34,982 nt of DNA from Saccoglossus kowalevskii (lineage: Eukaryota; Hemichordata; Enteropneusta; Harrimaniidae), in assembly GCF_000003605.2 (NCBI RefSeq), contig NW_003116455.1, positions 369,819 to 404,800 on the forward strand, given 5' to 3'. The notes under the pieces were generated by a model. The model was given only the letters and a program-made list of their open reading frames with translations, searched no databases and had not been told where the DNA came from. The position numbers were made by a program, and so were the translations under genes. Numbering within the stretch: position 1 is the first letter of the stretch; every line of letters begins with the position of its first letter. This document shows positions 1-12,118 of this stretch, piece by piece.

Positions 1-3000
1 GGTTTCTAATAGCCTTACACATTTGGATGCCCCTACACATGGTAAAACAGACCTTGATGGGAAAACAAATTGATTGTGCCGATAAACAAGCTTGAAAATC
101 TTTGCTGATACTTCATGGACGTTTTCTAGGAGTTTATGTTTTTCAAAATACAAGGTCTTTAACAAAAAATAACTTATACTTATTGTCGTCGGATTAACAC
201 CAAATTTTCACAGCTTTAAGGTGACAATGAGAGGAACTTGAATGTGTCCAGACAAACTATTTCATCGATTATTTACCAACGAGTTGTGGGCAATGTGACT
301 AAAACAGTAATTGAAATTCAGCACACTATTTTTTAAAACGCGTTGCTTGAATAAAACTGACCAGACACATTCAATTTACCAGACTATTGAACAACTAGGA
401 AAAGTGAAAAAAATACTTCTTATCGCCAGCGTAAATGCGTAATTATTTTTTTTTTACAGAAAAAGTAATTTTTCACCTTTGATTGAGTAACACGTCGTAG
501 AATGCAGATACGGGCATGCAAAATACACTTGTGAAAAGCTTGAAGTCTGGCGATTCTAAAAATATATACTTTCCCGGGTCTATTTGTAGTCATTTAGTCA
601 CAATTAGAAGATGAAAACAAGTATGCAAATAATAGTCTCGCTACCTTAAGTTGGTCAACTTGTGTACGACTAGAGTTTGACAGGTTGGCAAAACATTCTG
701 CTAGAAGTTAGAGGGAATATCGTGTTTTTAAACAACTATGACGTGCAAAATAAATTACAGCATCAAATGCCACTTATTTATTTACGGTTTTGGCTTTGAT
801 GACTAAGTATTGTTGCAGCGATGCCTACAAAAATGGTAATTGTCTATCAGGACAAACGCTCACTCAAAGACACTGACAATAAAATTGTAATTCGTCATAT
901 ATTGATGTACAAGTCAGCATGTCTTCAGGTCTATATGCCGACAAAATGTCGAAATCCTAACTATCACTGCTTCACCATTATACTAATGCTGTAATAGGCA
1001 GATATTTAGATAGATCAGTCTCTCAAAACCTGTGGATAGATGCACGTACTTGGCGATTTGTCTTGTACAAAGTCTCTGAAAAGTACAAAATTTCCATATC
1101 TCAGCAACCGAAACTATCACCAATCGATAGAATGTTTATTAAATGCTCACCAGCGCGAAAACCGTGACAAAAATGATCTGTTTGAAGTTGTTTCAAGGTC
1201 AAACCAGGACAAAATTACTTGCTAAATGAGACACTGTATTAGAACGTCCCTCGGAAAGTGGAACAGCGAAAACATCAGGAAATGAATGAAAATGAACTGC
1301 TACTCATAGACTTCTTGTTGTTTTTGAAAAACATTTATTTGTACATTTTCTCTCTCTCAAAAATAAAGAACTAAGGGCAGTATACGTATGCTTCTGAAAT
1401 GTACGGTATGTTCGCTTCACGGGAGTACTAGTATCAGGAATACCTCCTTCAGTGACGTCATATTGTCCAAGTTCGACCAGAAGAAAATGGCTGCCTTGGA
1501 GTTGCGTGTTCTCCAAGGCACAGATTTCCGGGTAAAAGAACATTAAGCTAATGCTATTTGTCACGGTTTTAGCTTTTTGGCTACCTTTTTGTAAGATTTT
1601 AATAACCATGTGCTGCGAGATAATATTCTGCTTTTGTCGATGTGTATTTGTGATGTCATTTGGCGTCGCGCGTTAGTGTTAGGAAGTCTATCAGATGGGG
1701 AGGAAACGTAGCTCTACTTTTTCAATAAAAATCCTAAACTTGAAGAAAGGGCACATATCATAACTTGAAGATTAACTTGTGACTGATTTTCGCTCCTTAA
1801 CATACAATTGTTGGGGGAGTTGAACTCAATACAGTCGTGCTTTCTTGTGTTTTTAATTGTGAGATTCATTTCAACAGCGCCACCTTGAGTCTGAATGAAA
1901 TTTGCTGCGTAAATAACCGTGGAAAGACAAAGTCCTTCAATCACTGGTCTTGCCATCAGTATTGAAATATGGCTTTGTAAACAAAATAGAAATATTGATA
2001 GTTCAAATGAAACATTTTATAATGGAAAGTTCATATCAATATAGCTATACTTATTTGTTGTTAGCAGAACAATGAGCTATAATGCATTATTGCTAGTTTG
2101 GATGCCTTTACGTTTACACTGACCTATAGGCATTATCATTACTCATGCAGAATCTAAAATTTGATGGTGTATACTAGTACATTGATCAGGGGAAAGTACC
2201 TCAAAGATTTGCGAAGTGGAGGTGCTACTTCAAGGGGGATGGTCTATACACTGCACAAGTTGCTGTTTTCAACCGCTAGTAAATATTCAGTCAGAAAATT
2301 TACTTTCAACAATTAATATGTCAGTTTCCGATTGCGTGAACTGTGGAAAAGAGCCGGTCGTAATTTTATATCATTTTACAAGTCAACTAGTAGTTTCGCG
2401 GTAAGTCGGTTTCCTAATGGGTGGGTTTCGCGGGGAGTAGGGTTTTGTCGCAGTAACGGGTCTTTTCAGCGTTAAGAATTAAAGTTGTTTCTTTAACAAC
2501 TAGCGCTAGTCTGGGAATACCATCCTTGGAAGCTATTAATTTGCCCTTATGATTTGTGCAGTTGCTCTAGCAGGAGTTCCAAAATAAGAACCATGCTCTG
2601 ACAATGCCCCTAGTTTCAAAAACTAATAAACATTAGAACTCTAAATATCAAAACATATTTTGGTATGAAATAGTAATAATACCGTGAGAAGTTTATTTAG
2701 CCTTTTCACCACCAGTTTCCTTTTTTCATCACAAATCCACAAAATAGTCCCGTTTATAGTCTGCACTTTCCTTCTGAAGTCGGGGACAAAAATAGCAAAA
2801 ATGTTTGAGTAAAAACTGGAAATTTATCTCGAGTTTTTGCCTGTTGGCTCCAAATTTAGGATTTATTTCCAGAAATATTGATGAATATAAGAAAAAAAGG
2901 CAGACAAATTTGGGCTAGAAAGTCTAGTAGTGAAAAAGTTAGAACAGAAAACGGCGTGAAGACCATCCCACATTGTCAGGCTAGTAACGGTATACAAACG

Positions 3001-3424
3001 AGCAATTGTGGAAAGATGAGTTCTCGGGAAGATTGGAACGCATCGAAATACTCTTGGAAGTCAAACTCGGTATTTAGGGCCCGTCGTGACCAGATCAAAA
3101 CTTGCGTTCTTGTGTCACTGGAAGAACGCATTAGATTTAGGGAAATCAACAAAGATATACAATGATGTTGTGTCTGTTCTAACTATAATGTGCGATGCAC
3201 GCAGCGACAATCGCAAGCCAGCGTGATAAAAAATCTGCAAGTCTCTGCAATTTTATCCAGCTCTATTTCCATTTATCCGTTGATGCCATATATACTTGAT
3301 ATAATTTAGCTTACTCCGAAATCCTCTTTTCAATGTCAGGGTTCCAAAGATGTTTCTATATTGTTATTGTTTCTATATGAAGAAGTCGAAAATATCTCTT
3401 TTTTTAACGAAAAAATACAAAAAT
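1..3424. other. Non-coding, AT-rich stretch with no recognised gene
   Basis: Only short open frames are present (all under about 105 codons), none with a recognisable domain, signal peptide or conserved splice context. A TGACGTCA (CRE-type) palindrome occurs near 1454, but no gene start is visible beside it. A segment at 3090-3148 resembles one at 22488-22548 and may be an old dispersed repeat. Nothing else could be supported. Confidence 0.6.
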
Positions 3425-3820
3425 GAAGGGATAATATTATCCCCGAGTGGTTCCAGCAACAAGGAAGATAATATTATTCATGAATTGTCCAAAGAATGAA
3501 GGAGATAATATTATCCCCGAGTGGTCTCAACAACAAGAGAGATACTATTATCCCTGAGTTGTCCCAACAACAAGGAAGATAATATTATCCCTTAGTGGTC
3601 CCAACAACAAACGAGGGTGATAATATTATCCCTTTCTGGTCCCAACAACAAGGGAGATAATATTATCTCTGAGTTGAACGAAAGAGATAATATTATCCCT
3701 AACTTATTCCCAAAAACGAAAAAGATAATATTATTCCTCAGTGGCCCCACCATCAAGCGGGATAATATTATCCAAGTTGTCTAAGAAACGAATGAGATAA
3801 TATTATCCCTGAGTGGTCGC
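3425..3820. repeat. Minisatellite, about 11 units, each centred on palindrome GATAATATTATC
   Basis: The 12-base perfect palindrome GATAATATTATC, or a one- to two-base variant, recurs about every 30-42 bases from 3430 to about 3808. In most units it is followed by a linker resembling CCGAGTGGTCCCAACAACAA. I count 11 units; the fourth reads GATACTATTATC and some linkers are shortened. Unit lengths are not multiples of three and no long frame crosses the array, so it is not coding. About 140 bases downstream (3961-3985) is a GACGGACGGACAGACAG-type tract, which often marks the end of dispersed invertebrate repeats. The array may therefore be the core of a larger non-autonomous element; that link is inference. 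Confidence 0.85.
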
Positions 3821-4530
3821 AGTATCAGAAAAAGTAATACGAAGATGTCGTCACGAAATGAACAAATCTATCTGAGGTTCTCTCAAGGTACCAACATACC
3901 AAGTACCAAAACATTTGGGCTGGTAGTTTTCAAGAAGAAGAAACTGCATTTGTTAAAGTACGACGGACGGACAGACAGACGAGGGTCGCCTATATGACAG
4001 CGATGATAGCACAGCTAATAAGTAAGTTGTGTAAATGGACATTTATAACCAGTCACTTTAATTGTATTCATTGTCACCCTGACAGCCATGTCATATCAAG
4101 AAAATCGGTCATTTTCAAACACAACGAAATCATTATAATCTATAACATCGGATACACCAATTACTTTATTCACAGCACATGTTTGTTATTTGTTCGTCCG
4201 CGTTTATGGACCACAGTCACCGTGACTATTATCGTTAATTTGTTAAATTTACTGATTAGAAGATATCCTTTTTTTGCGTGTAATCTAAACCCGGGGTCGC
4301 CAAAAGTTAATGTCACACGATGGTGACATCGAAGTCATTAATTGTTCACGTGACACCATCTTTATTTTGACCTCCTGAACTATGACAATGTCATCACCCT
4401 GACCCTTTCGGGGGTGGTGACATTATTTTCCAAGATGATGGGAAGGTGTTTATCTGAGAACGGCATCACGTTACAAGACCTTCAGTAGACGCACGGTGGC
4501 ATATAATCAACGAAGCCGACTAAGTATTTC
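3821..4530. other. Non-coding repeat-like DNA with GACGGACGGACAGACAG tract and a hairpin
   Basis: The segment opens with repeat-like sequence ending in a GACGGACGGACAGACAG tract (about 3961-3985). Around 4385-4425 the sequence can fold: AATGTCATCACCC on the left faces GGGTGGTGACATT on the right with one mismatch and a short loop. A related GTCACCCTGACAGCC string sits near 4074, so this is probably repeat-derived. No gene was recognised. Confidence 0.5.
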
Positions 4531-4539
4531 TGGCTATTT

Positions 4540-5195
4540 CAGTTTCAAAGTTGGATACGGGTCAGGATACCGATTTTGTCGCTTCTAAAGACGTATCTTA
4601 TGCGGACATCGAGAAAAAATGTTAACGGCGTCACTAGACCTTATCATATGTTTGGAACTTGTAATGCAGTCGTATGGGGATAGGCGAAACGACATTCGAA
4701 AGCACAATCTATGGAGATGCGGGCATTCATACTCAAACTAGAATGAGGAAGCCATTAATTTCGGCAGTGATTTCAATGCAGATTATGTTAATCAGCCAAC
4801 ACTTGCTGAAAAGATCATGCACGCTATAGACGTGACAGCGCCACCACTGGCAGACACTCTTATAGTGACGTACGACCGCGTGAACAAGAAAAATCAAAAT
4901 GTGACGCAGACGTCAACAGGCGGCTAGGACCACGGTAGGTAAAACCCTACTAGGATTTGTGAGCTGCTTTGTTTTATTTAAGCACCACCACGTTACTATA
5001 TTTATCAAGGATCGAAAGAATACCGCAACAGCCGCCAAGTAATCGACCGCTTCTGTGTACTGGGTGTCATGGACTTCCCTTTGGAAACTTACCAAACTGA
5101 TCCTGTGACCGATTCATACCCTACTGTTACTATGACGACACTTCGACTGTTAACATGTGTTTGGAATCTCTCATTTGACAATCAATCATCTTAAC
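4540..5195 (+). pseudogene. Decayed relic of a sphingomyelinase C-like EEP-fold gene
   Basis: Translation in pieces matches the second half of the catalytic exon of the two intact copies downstream. It keeps the stretch with D and N of the GDFNAD motif (here GSDFNADYV, about 4766-4792), the following VTYDR block, and the final CVLGVMDFPLE block with a hydrophobic end. It is broken by an in-frame stop after the block equivalent to the VEK region (near 4623), by a frameshift, by another stop near 4924, and by loss of about 25 codons that include the metal-site WLDYV motif. The catalytic DH pair of the last motif is missing, and the threonine-histidine of FGTH reads as threonine-cysteine. The signal exon, second exon and the first half of the catalytic exon are absent. 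Divergence from copies A and B is much larger than between A and B, so this is an older paralogue rather than a fresh duplicate. Its function is lost. Confidence 0.85.
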
Positions 5196-5720
5196 CTAGT
5201 TTTTGGGCAATTAAAGATTAAATTTCGAAAAAAAAAGTTTGGGCTAGCTTTATAATTTAAATTTTCGCTTATATAAGAAGAAGCAGGGTGGTATTTACCA
5301 CTACACAGTAGAGCGCCGCAAACGGTAGTAGCTCAGTGATTAAGGAGAAAATGTTAGAACGAACCACGCTAGTTTTTGTTTGTTGTATAACGTTATTAAA
5401 ATAGCATATTATAATAAAATAACTAGTTGCCATAAATTCCAGTTAAAACATCTCAAATCACGGCTTCTTCTTCTAGTAACCACGTCTCAATAAAGCATAT
5501 TGTTGGTGTCTAATACCAGGATGAAAAATCAACCAAAATGCGTGATATATGACGCAGATGTCGATCCCAGTTGCTGTCCGTTGCTATTACACGCCTGCAG
5601 CGTTGACTGCGACTTATCCTATAGTTGCCTGGTATTTACTAGTAAAACTACTTTATGATAATAATATTGTCTGCGTTTGATATTCGGTAGTCACGATAAA
5701 TGCGATAATGTAGTTTTGTA
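5196..5720. other. Intergenic region between relic and copy A
   Basis: It holds an ATTAAA motif near 5211, possibly the old poly(A) signal of the relic, and non-coding sequence. A TAGCTCAGTGAT string near 5329 resembles a tRNA A-box, but no matching B-box follows. Nothing else is supported. Confidence 0.45.
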
Positions 5721-5724
5721 CCGT

Positions 5725-6054
5725 CATGATGTTCTGGAAAGCGTGTAGAGTGTGCGTACATCGTGTTCTCTGCAGTCGACCACGTGTGACTCGGAACCCC
5801 AACAACGTGTCGTATCGTACATACGTAACCAGGCAACTATCAGAAGGCGATGAGTTTTATGTGATTACATCATGGTTGGCCTGCATCGCATCGTCCTACT
5901 TTTTCCAAATCACTGTGTTGATTAGAGTCATGTGACATCGCAGTACTTATATATAGCTTGGCAAAAGCGCCATTTGACGCACTAAACCACTGATACCAAA
6001 CACACCAATATATAACTATCTTGTAGATGCTTCTCTGTCTGTATCATCATCGTC
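5725..6054 (+). promoter_or_regulatory. Promoter and 5' leader of copy A, with TATA box; duplicated at copy B
   Basis: This stretch aligns by eye with 16610-16916 upstream of copy B, which shows that the duplication included the promoter. Shared blocks include the string AACCCCAACAACGT, the 16-mer ATGTGATTACATCATG (5859-5874; 16741-16756 in B) and TCATGTGAC (5928-5936; 16802-16810 in B). TCATGTGAC is the E-box form bound by MITF/TFE/USF-type factors; in A it sits inside the full GTCATGTGAC. A TATATATA box lies at 5948-5955, about 100 bases before the start codon. The transcription start was not mapped. Confidence 0.6.
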
Positions 6055-9000
6055 ATGTTTTACCTAACACGACCGAGATTACTGTTTTCTCTGTTCATTA
6101 TTTACTACTCAGGTGAGTTCATTCGCCTTTTTCAGTATGTATAGCTAACACTGTACCATTGATTGAGTCGTACTAATCAGAGAGTCGTTTAGTGGAACGT
6201 TATTTGATGAGTGGGCTAATAATTTTTAATTGCGGCTACACGATTTATTGACACTGTCATTTAAGACTTAAGTTTCAAATTCAACTGCATAACCTCATCT
6301 GCCTCGTAATTGTGCATAGTTGGTCATTGCCAATGCGTTTCTCTGTCCTTACTTCAAATCGGTGTCAGTAAACCATGTAACCTTTGATCGTCGTCATTGT
6401 TCTGTAACGCAACCCGACCATAATGTTATCTTTTCATGATTCAACTTTGGTGCTAGTAAAGTACACCGTCCTTGTCCGAGTACATACACCCACTTCAGTT
6501 TTAACTCACATCTCGTCATGCACGCAGAGTTCGAATTTCGCGTAATTCCACACATGTCGTATACGTCGCATACAACTCTTATCGAACACTCCCTTTAACG
6601 CTGTGTTATGGGATATATTTTGTTTACCGACAATGGCCAATCAGCATTGTAGACTTGTTCGTTTACAGTAAAGAACAATACCGGTATGATTATTTTCACG
6701 TGGTGCCATTCATTAGTGAACTAGCGATAAATGAGCACGCATTAAAAGTAGATTTTGACCGTGTAAATCTGCACCACTCATACTAGTTCCATGGTTTAAA
6801 TATTACGGTAGTAATGTCATGATTTATATTTTCATGTGTTTAGGTGAGGTCGCTTTTAGCGGCCATTGCGACTTTCAATGATGACCTCTGGATAACCCAC
6901 ATCTGCTCGTAACTTGTCATGATCAGGTTCATTCGTATTAGGGAATTAGTAAATGGAACAACTGGCTGATATAATGGTCGACTATGGAAGTTGGTTAAGT
7001 CAACGAGGCGCCTATAAATATTAGAGTTATGTCCCGACATCGGGGGCAATTAATCAGACATTAAGGCGTGTTAAATACTTTGCGTAATTGGCTATATGTG
7101 TGGAGGCCACGCCTCGAGCTCTTAAACTTCTCTGTAATTGGTTAACAGTTGGAAAAGTGAATAAAGCTGATCTCAGTTAGTTGTGGCAAGCTCACCAGAA
7201 GGCAAGCAGTCCTGGGGCAGCCTTGACGCAGAGTTGACGCGGTCTTGGGAGAGTTCCGACGTGGCACTGAGATTAGAGGTTGAAACGATTTGATTCTCTG
7301 TGTGTCTTTGTTCGATAGAAAGGTGGAGAATTCCCCGAACTTGGTCGCTCTGACGTGAAGGTTTAATAACACTCAAATTAAGCTTTCACAGTAAATTCAG
7401 CCGATCTGTGCTCTCGTGATGTAGGAGGCATGGCACGCCATTTTTTTAATACCCTGTTATTTGACCATTTTGTTCACTTTGTTTTCCAGCACTACATAAA
7501 AACCCATTGGGAGAAGAAATAGCATGCGATAATCCATCGCTAGAGGGACTGCGCGTCTGGTTAGGTAGGTGTAACGCATACAACATACAATTCTATGATA
7601 TTCTCACCGTTGACCAATCTGATTAACATTTGATGTTTTATTTTTTTCTTATTTTTTAGTTATTTTCTATATTTTATTTATTCATATTGTCGTTTATGTA
7701 AGTTTAGTTTTAGTTCTACTTGATTCATTTTTTCAAATACTACATCACCATACGCTTAAAACATACACAGTATAGTCTAAAGTATAGTATACTATCCTGT
7801 CTATGCTTAAACCAAAATTTTAAACATATACAAACAAAATTGGTAATAAATAAAATATGGGAACAAATAAATACAAATTGGAGCATATAGCTACATAAGA
7901 TTGGACATTGACTAACTAGTGAGTTCATGGTCTGATGAAGTATGTACTACCATCTGTTTCACGGCGAAAACGACTAAAATGTACAGTTTATGTACGTACA
8001 TTCGGTAATCTAACATTTTCACTCGACTTGATTCTTTGCATTTCAGACGACGTTCCTGGCTGTCTAGCGAATGAGAGTTACTGCGCCCTCTACGACTTCA
8101 ATTATATTTGCACTGAACCGATTACGTATGAAGGAGAAACATGCAACAACGGCACACGTGTGTTGTGCGAGGCTAAGCCGCCAGTACCACTATCCGACCC
8201 AACACCAGCGACAACCATCAAAGTGTTAAGCTATAATATTTTGGAACTGAACTATATATATTGGCAGTCTGGTCAGCGTGAACGCACTTGTCGATTACCG
8301 TATCTTATTTTCGAGAACATTGGCGATGTTGACGTCATTATTTTTCAGGAACTTATGATGGGAGGATGTTTCCCCGATGTCTTGGATTTACGCGAGCTCC
8401 TGGCCCATCACGGATTTATATACAACACACCGACGGTTGGAATCGATGCCCAAGAAAATGAGTTAATTCGACTAGAGAATGGCGGTGGCTTCACCTCATC
8501 AAGATGGCCAATAGTTGCACACGACGAGGCGGTATTACTAGCCGTGTATCGAACGGATACTGATCTGTTCTCATCCAAGGGAATCGATTATGTAAACGTG
8601 GAAAAAACCGTCGATGACGTCACCCGGAATTATCACATCTTTGGCACACACTTACAATCGCGAGACGGAGGTATGAGACCGGAGGTGCGGATCGTTCAGG
8701 CATCGGAAATGAGATTCTTCTTACAAAGGCTTGACATTCCCGCGAATGAACCAGTGATATTCGGCGGCGACTTTAATGCCGATTACGTCGAGATGCCGGA
8801 ACACGCCGAAGCAGTGCTGCATGTTATGGACGTCACGGTGCCTGAAATAGTTGGCGATCTTAGAGTGACATATGATCGTGAAAACAACACCTTAATATCA
8901 GGTGACGGCGGTTCCTGGTTAGACTATGTGACCTACCACAACCAACATCTGCAGCCGACTAAAGCAACCCTGGAATCGATCCGAATTACAGATGATCCGT

Positions 9001-9224
9001 TTTGGATCTGTAATCGTGCAAGACTGCGTGATTTCAGTTACGAGTACCCGAATTCCGAAAATTGCCGAACCCCAATGCAGGTGATCGATCTGTCGGACCA
9101 TTACTGCGTTTTGGGAACAATGGACTTTCCTTTGGAGCCTACTATTTCGTCCGCATCTACAATGTTCCGGTACTACACTGTTGGTATAGTTGTATTCGTG
9201 TTTGCAAGTCATTTAATTATCTAG
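6055..9224 (+). CDS. Secreted/membrane-anchored sphingomyelinase C-like phosphodiesterase, copy A (3 exons)
   Basis: Coding exons are 6055-6112, 7490-7564 and 8047-9224 (436 codons plus stop). Introns are GT-AG and both interrupt a codon after its first base. Exon 1 encodes a signal peptide with hydrophobic core LLFSLFIIYY. Exon 3 carries the endonuclease/exonuclease/phosphatase (DNase I-like) fold with every metal and catalytic landmark expected: N108 in SYNIL, E146 in FQELM, H246 in FGTH, D286 and N288 in GDFNAD, D337 in WLDYV, and D395-H396 in LSDHYCVLG. In this superfamily these residues bind Mg and cleave a phosphodiester. The arrangement and secretion fit neutral sphingomyelinase C (sphingomyelin to ceramide plus phosphocholine), but substrate is inferred; a secreted nuclease is the alternative. 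N-glycosylation sequons lie at N53, N79 and N324. The last 15 residues (422-436) are hydrophobic and uncharged, following a small-residue stretch SSAS, so a GPI-anchor signal or tail anchor is likely. The same exon structure is repeated in copy B, which strongly supports the model. Confidence 0.9.
6113..8046 (+). other. Introns 1 and 2 of copy A
   Basis: Intron 1 (6113-7489) starts GTGAGT and ends TTTTCCAG; intron 2 (7565-8046) starts GTAGGT and ends TTTCAG. The sequence next to the splice sites matches copy B (for example the CACTTTGTTTTCCAG acceptor), while the interiors do not visibly align. No other gene or repeat was recognised inside. Confidence 0.7.
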
Positions 9225-9460
9225 GAACGAATTCTATAAAAAACATACCCTCATAAACTGTCCGATATATTATCGTGATGGCGGTGGTTGATTTGCCACG
9301 TGAGACTAACCGCTATTTTCTAATATCGATTGCAGTATGCAAATAAGTAGACGTAGTGGGCGCTCCTCTAATATATAAAAGCCCGCAATTTACAGTAAAT
9401 TAAAAATACTTACAAATCTCGCGTTCCCAACGTGAGAAGCCCCAGACATTTATGCATATA
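9225..9460 (+). terminator. 3' flank of copy A with ATTAAA poly(A)-signal candidate
   Basis: An ATTAAA hexamer lies at 9399-9404, about 175 bases after the stop. The surrounding sequence (AAAAGCCCGCAA, TTACAGTA) matches the 3' flank of copy B (24807-24845), where the hexamer reads AATAAA at 24839-24844. Conservation between paralogues supports these as the cleavage and polyadenylation signals. Cleavage sites are not proven. Confidence 0.5.
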
Positions 9461-10602
9461 TACGGGTAGATTTTAGTCCATAGCTTTGCTTGTGTCGGTC
9501 TTCAGTCTTTGTGATGGTGTTTTATTAATTTTGTGAGATATGAAGTCTAAAGTTGAACTTTTCGGATTAGTATTTTATTTATCGGTACTTATATTACTTT
9601 TGTTGTCTATTTTCTTTAATGGTCCTACATGCATGTAAAGACCCTTTCCTGTACTTTCTTCTCAAATGGCTGTGAGCAGTCCAAGCACACATTTGTAGCT
9701 GGCAAAACTTTACGCTATATTTGCCTCAAATTGTTATCATTCGTTCTGATGAAAATGGCAGCTTTACTAAAGTTATGTCCGATCTGGCGACCCAAATTTC
9801 AGGAAAACAAAATACACATCGTTTTTTGTCATAGGTTTTCGTTATCGTCAGTGTTTAATATACATGGTATTCCTCGATTGGTGATAATTTAGATTGTGTT
9901 ATATAACATTTTTTTGACCATTTTAGCAAAATTTAAAGGATGATTATCGCCCTCAGTTTTCAACTGGCTGTGGAACCCGGGCATTAAATGTAGCAATCAT
10001 GATGATTAAATACCTTTACAAAGACTAAAGACCTACACAAGAAGAGCTATGGTCCTATAGCTAATATGCAGACTGTAATATACATTTGATCATTTTTCAT
10101 TATCACATATGGCTACACTTTCCCCCCGGAAGTATTTTCCCTGGAATGAATTCATGTTGTTCACAATGTTTTTTTAATGCTGTTAGATTCTGTTCAAATT
10201 CAAAACTGAGACAATCGAGGTCTTTTGAATATGACAAATACATAAAATACGCACAGGAAAGAAGAATCAATACAATTTACGTTTACGCACATGTTGTAAA
10301 AGAAAACTCCATAGGAACGGAATCTGCATTGAGTGCGCATGAAAATAGCTTGCTTACCAGCAGGATGCCTAACTCACTCTGGGCTATCACCCGTCAGTGG
10401 TTAAATCACATCTGGCTATATTGTACACTGAGCTTACCATTAAATAACAAACAATTTAAAGCTTCATTTAAATCTAAAGCTGACGAATGGCATCAATAAA
10501 AGGATTAATACTATCAATATCAATATATATTCCATAATAAGAAGATATTTTTAAAAAAGATTTTCTTCTTTAAATAACCAGTGTGTTTCTATTCTGGCTT
10601 AA
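9461..10602. other. Intergenic, no recognised gene
   Basis: An open frame of 137 codons exists at 10086-10499 on the plus strand. Its translation shows no domain, no convincing signal peptide and a composition typical of translated AT-rich non-coding DNA, so it is not called as a gene. Nothing else is visible. Confidence 0.5.
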
Positions 10603-10660
10603 ACTTTTAAATTAAGAAAGGTTGTACATGTATATGTACAACCTTTCTTATTTTAAAAGT
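10603..10660. repeat. Near-perfect hairpin: 27-base inverted arms, 4-base loop
   Basis: The left arm 10603-10629 (containing AAGAAAGGTTGTACAT) pairs with the right arm 10634-10660 with a single mismatch; the loop is GTAT. Such an inverted repeat is far beyond chance for 58 bases. It could be a minimal foldback element or a hairpin RNA. It is shorter than most animal microRNA precursors and lacks the usual bulges. Confidence 0.85.
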
Positions 10661-12117
10661 AAAATAAAACAAGCATTACAGACCTTTTATATGACAAATT
10701 TTCCTTCAAATCCAACTGCCTGCCTGTGACTTCTTTACCTCTTTTTTTAAAGTATACCCATGTTTATCACGTTATTACTAGTTATCTGAACAGTATTCCA
10801 CATGATACGCTTTAAAGACGATGTAAGTGAACCCAAGTGCGAGGAACTTCAATATATCAACTGGATTCACAATTTTAAAATCATTTGAAGAATATGCCAG
10901 ACATTGGGATAAATGAGAGGAGGTAGAACTGGATATTGTTGTTGGAGTGGGGGAAGGATATCAAAAGTGAAGTGTTTTGTCGAATTGATGGACTTGAATC
11001 CTGCGCCAACAGTCGACCAAAGTCTGGTTTAAAAAATTCTGATGCATCCAATTGTCTCTCTGCTCTCCACGATAGATATGTTGTTGTACCAGTAGACACA
11101 GCTTCCAATAATACAGTGTTTGTAAATCATATTATTGAGTGCTTTATTTAAAAACTTGGGCTTACTTCAAATACAAATTCTATCAACAGACAAATAACTG
11201 TTAGCTGAAAAACACAATACAAAACTACATTTATTATTCCAAAGAATATTGTGAACTTAAAAATATGACTTTAATTAAAACTTGATTTTATACTACTATA
11301 CCACACGAAATTGTATCAATCAAACTTTTTAAATATCAATGGCTTTAGTCATTACAAATACACAATAATTGGATACGCTTCTACCTAAATTGTTAAGAAC
11401 AAAACTGATGTGAAATTTTCTGAACTAAAGAACCGCTTTGGGTTGCAATGAAACAATATAATCTAAAAGTAAATAATGTTCTGTAACATTTTGTATCTTA
11501 ATAACAAGAGATGGTTTTAAATATATTTAGTAACGAGGTAGTGTCGTGCATTTACTGTACCGTGTGAATTAATTAACTAAAACCTTTCGAAATTCACAAA
11601 AAATCTAAAAATAACAAAAAATAACCAAAGATAAAATTTTGAGTAAATAAAGCCCGAATACGACAAGCAGACCGACAACAGTGATCTAAAACAATTGACA
11701 CTAACTATCGCTTTACGAGTAATCTGAAAATATATAAATACAAATTGAATTTTTTTTGTATATGCTAAAAAATACCTTTTCGTGCTGCTTTTCGTCATAT
11801 CGTCATACAAACTGATTGCAAAATGTTATTGTTGAAAATAGCGTTCACATTCGTAAAAAGCGATTGCAAAGTTAATAGATTTGCTTAAAAATGTGACAAA
11901 TGTCTCGCCGAAACCCTTAGTGGAAGTTTAATGAGACACATAGCAGATTGGTCGACACATCTCGACAATTGAGCCTCATGGCACGTTTATTTGTTTTGGT
12001 GACTACCTGAGCAAACCGGCTGGTGAAACTATTTTCTTGGAATATCGTCACACAATTTTCACAACAAAATACATTGTAATATAATGTGTTTGATAAATCA
12101 AAAGAATCATTGATCTT
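10661..12117. other. Intergenic AT-rich DNA, no recognised gene
   Basis: Short open frames occur on both strands, but none has a recognisable domain or splice context. No clear repeat or inverted repeat was found. Confidence 0.5.
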
Positions 12118-12118
12118 C

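Noticed and set aside
5290-5380. Possible tRNA or tRNA-derived SINE head (TAGCTCAGTGAT A-box-like string)
   Set aside because: No B-box GGTTCGANTCC follows at the right distance and no cloverleaf could be drawn.
5621-5840. 12-base inverted pair ATAGTTGCCTGG/CCAGGCAACTAT upstream of copy A
   Set aside because: Arms are short and do not extend; a chance match at this distance is plausible.
8919-9212. Minus-strand frame antisense to copy A exon 3
   Set aside because: It is a shadow of the strongly conserved catalytic exon on the plus strand.
10086-10499. 137-codon open frame on the plus strand
   Set aside because: No domain, no convincing signal peptide, low-complexity AT-driven composition and no splice or promoter support; length is within chance for this amount of DNA.
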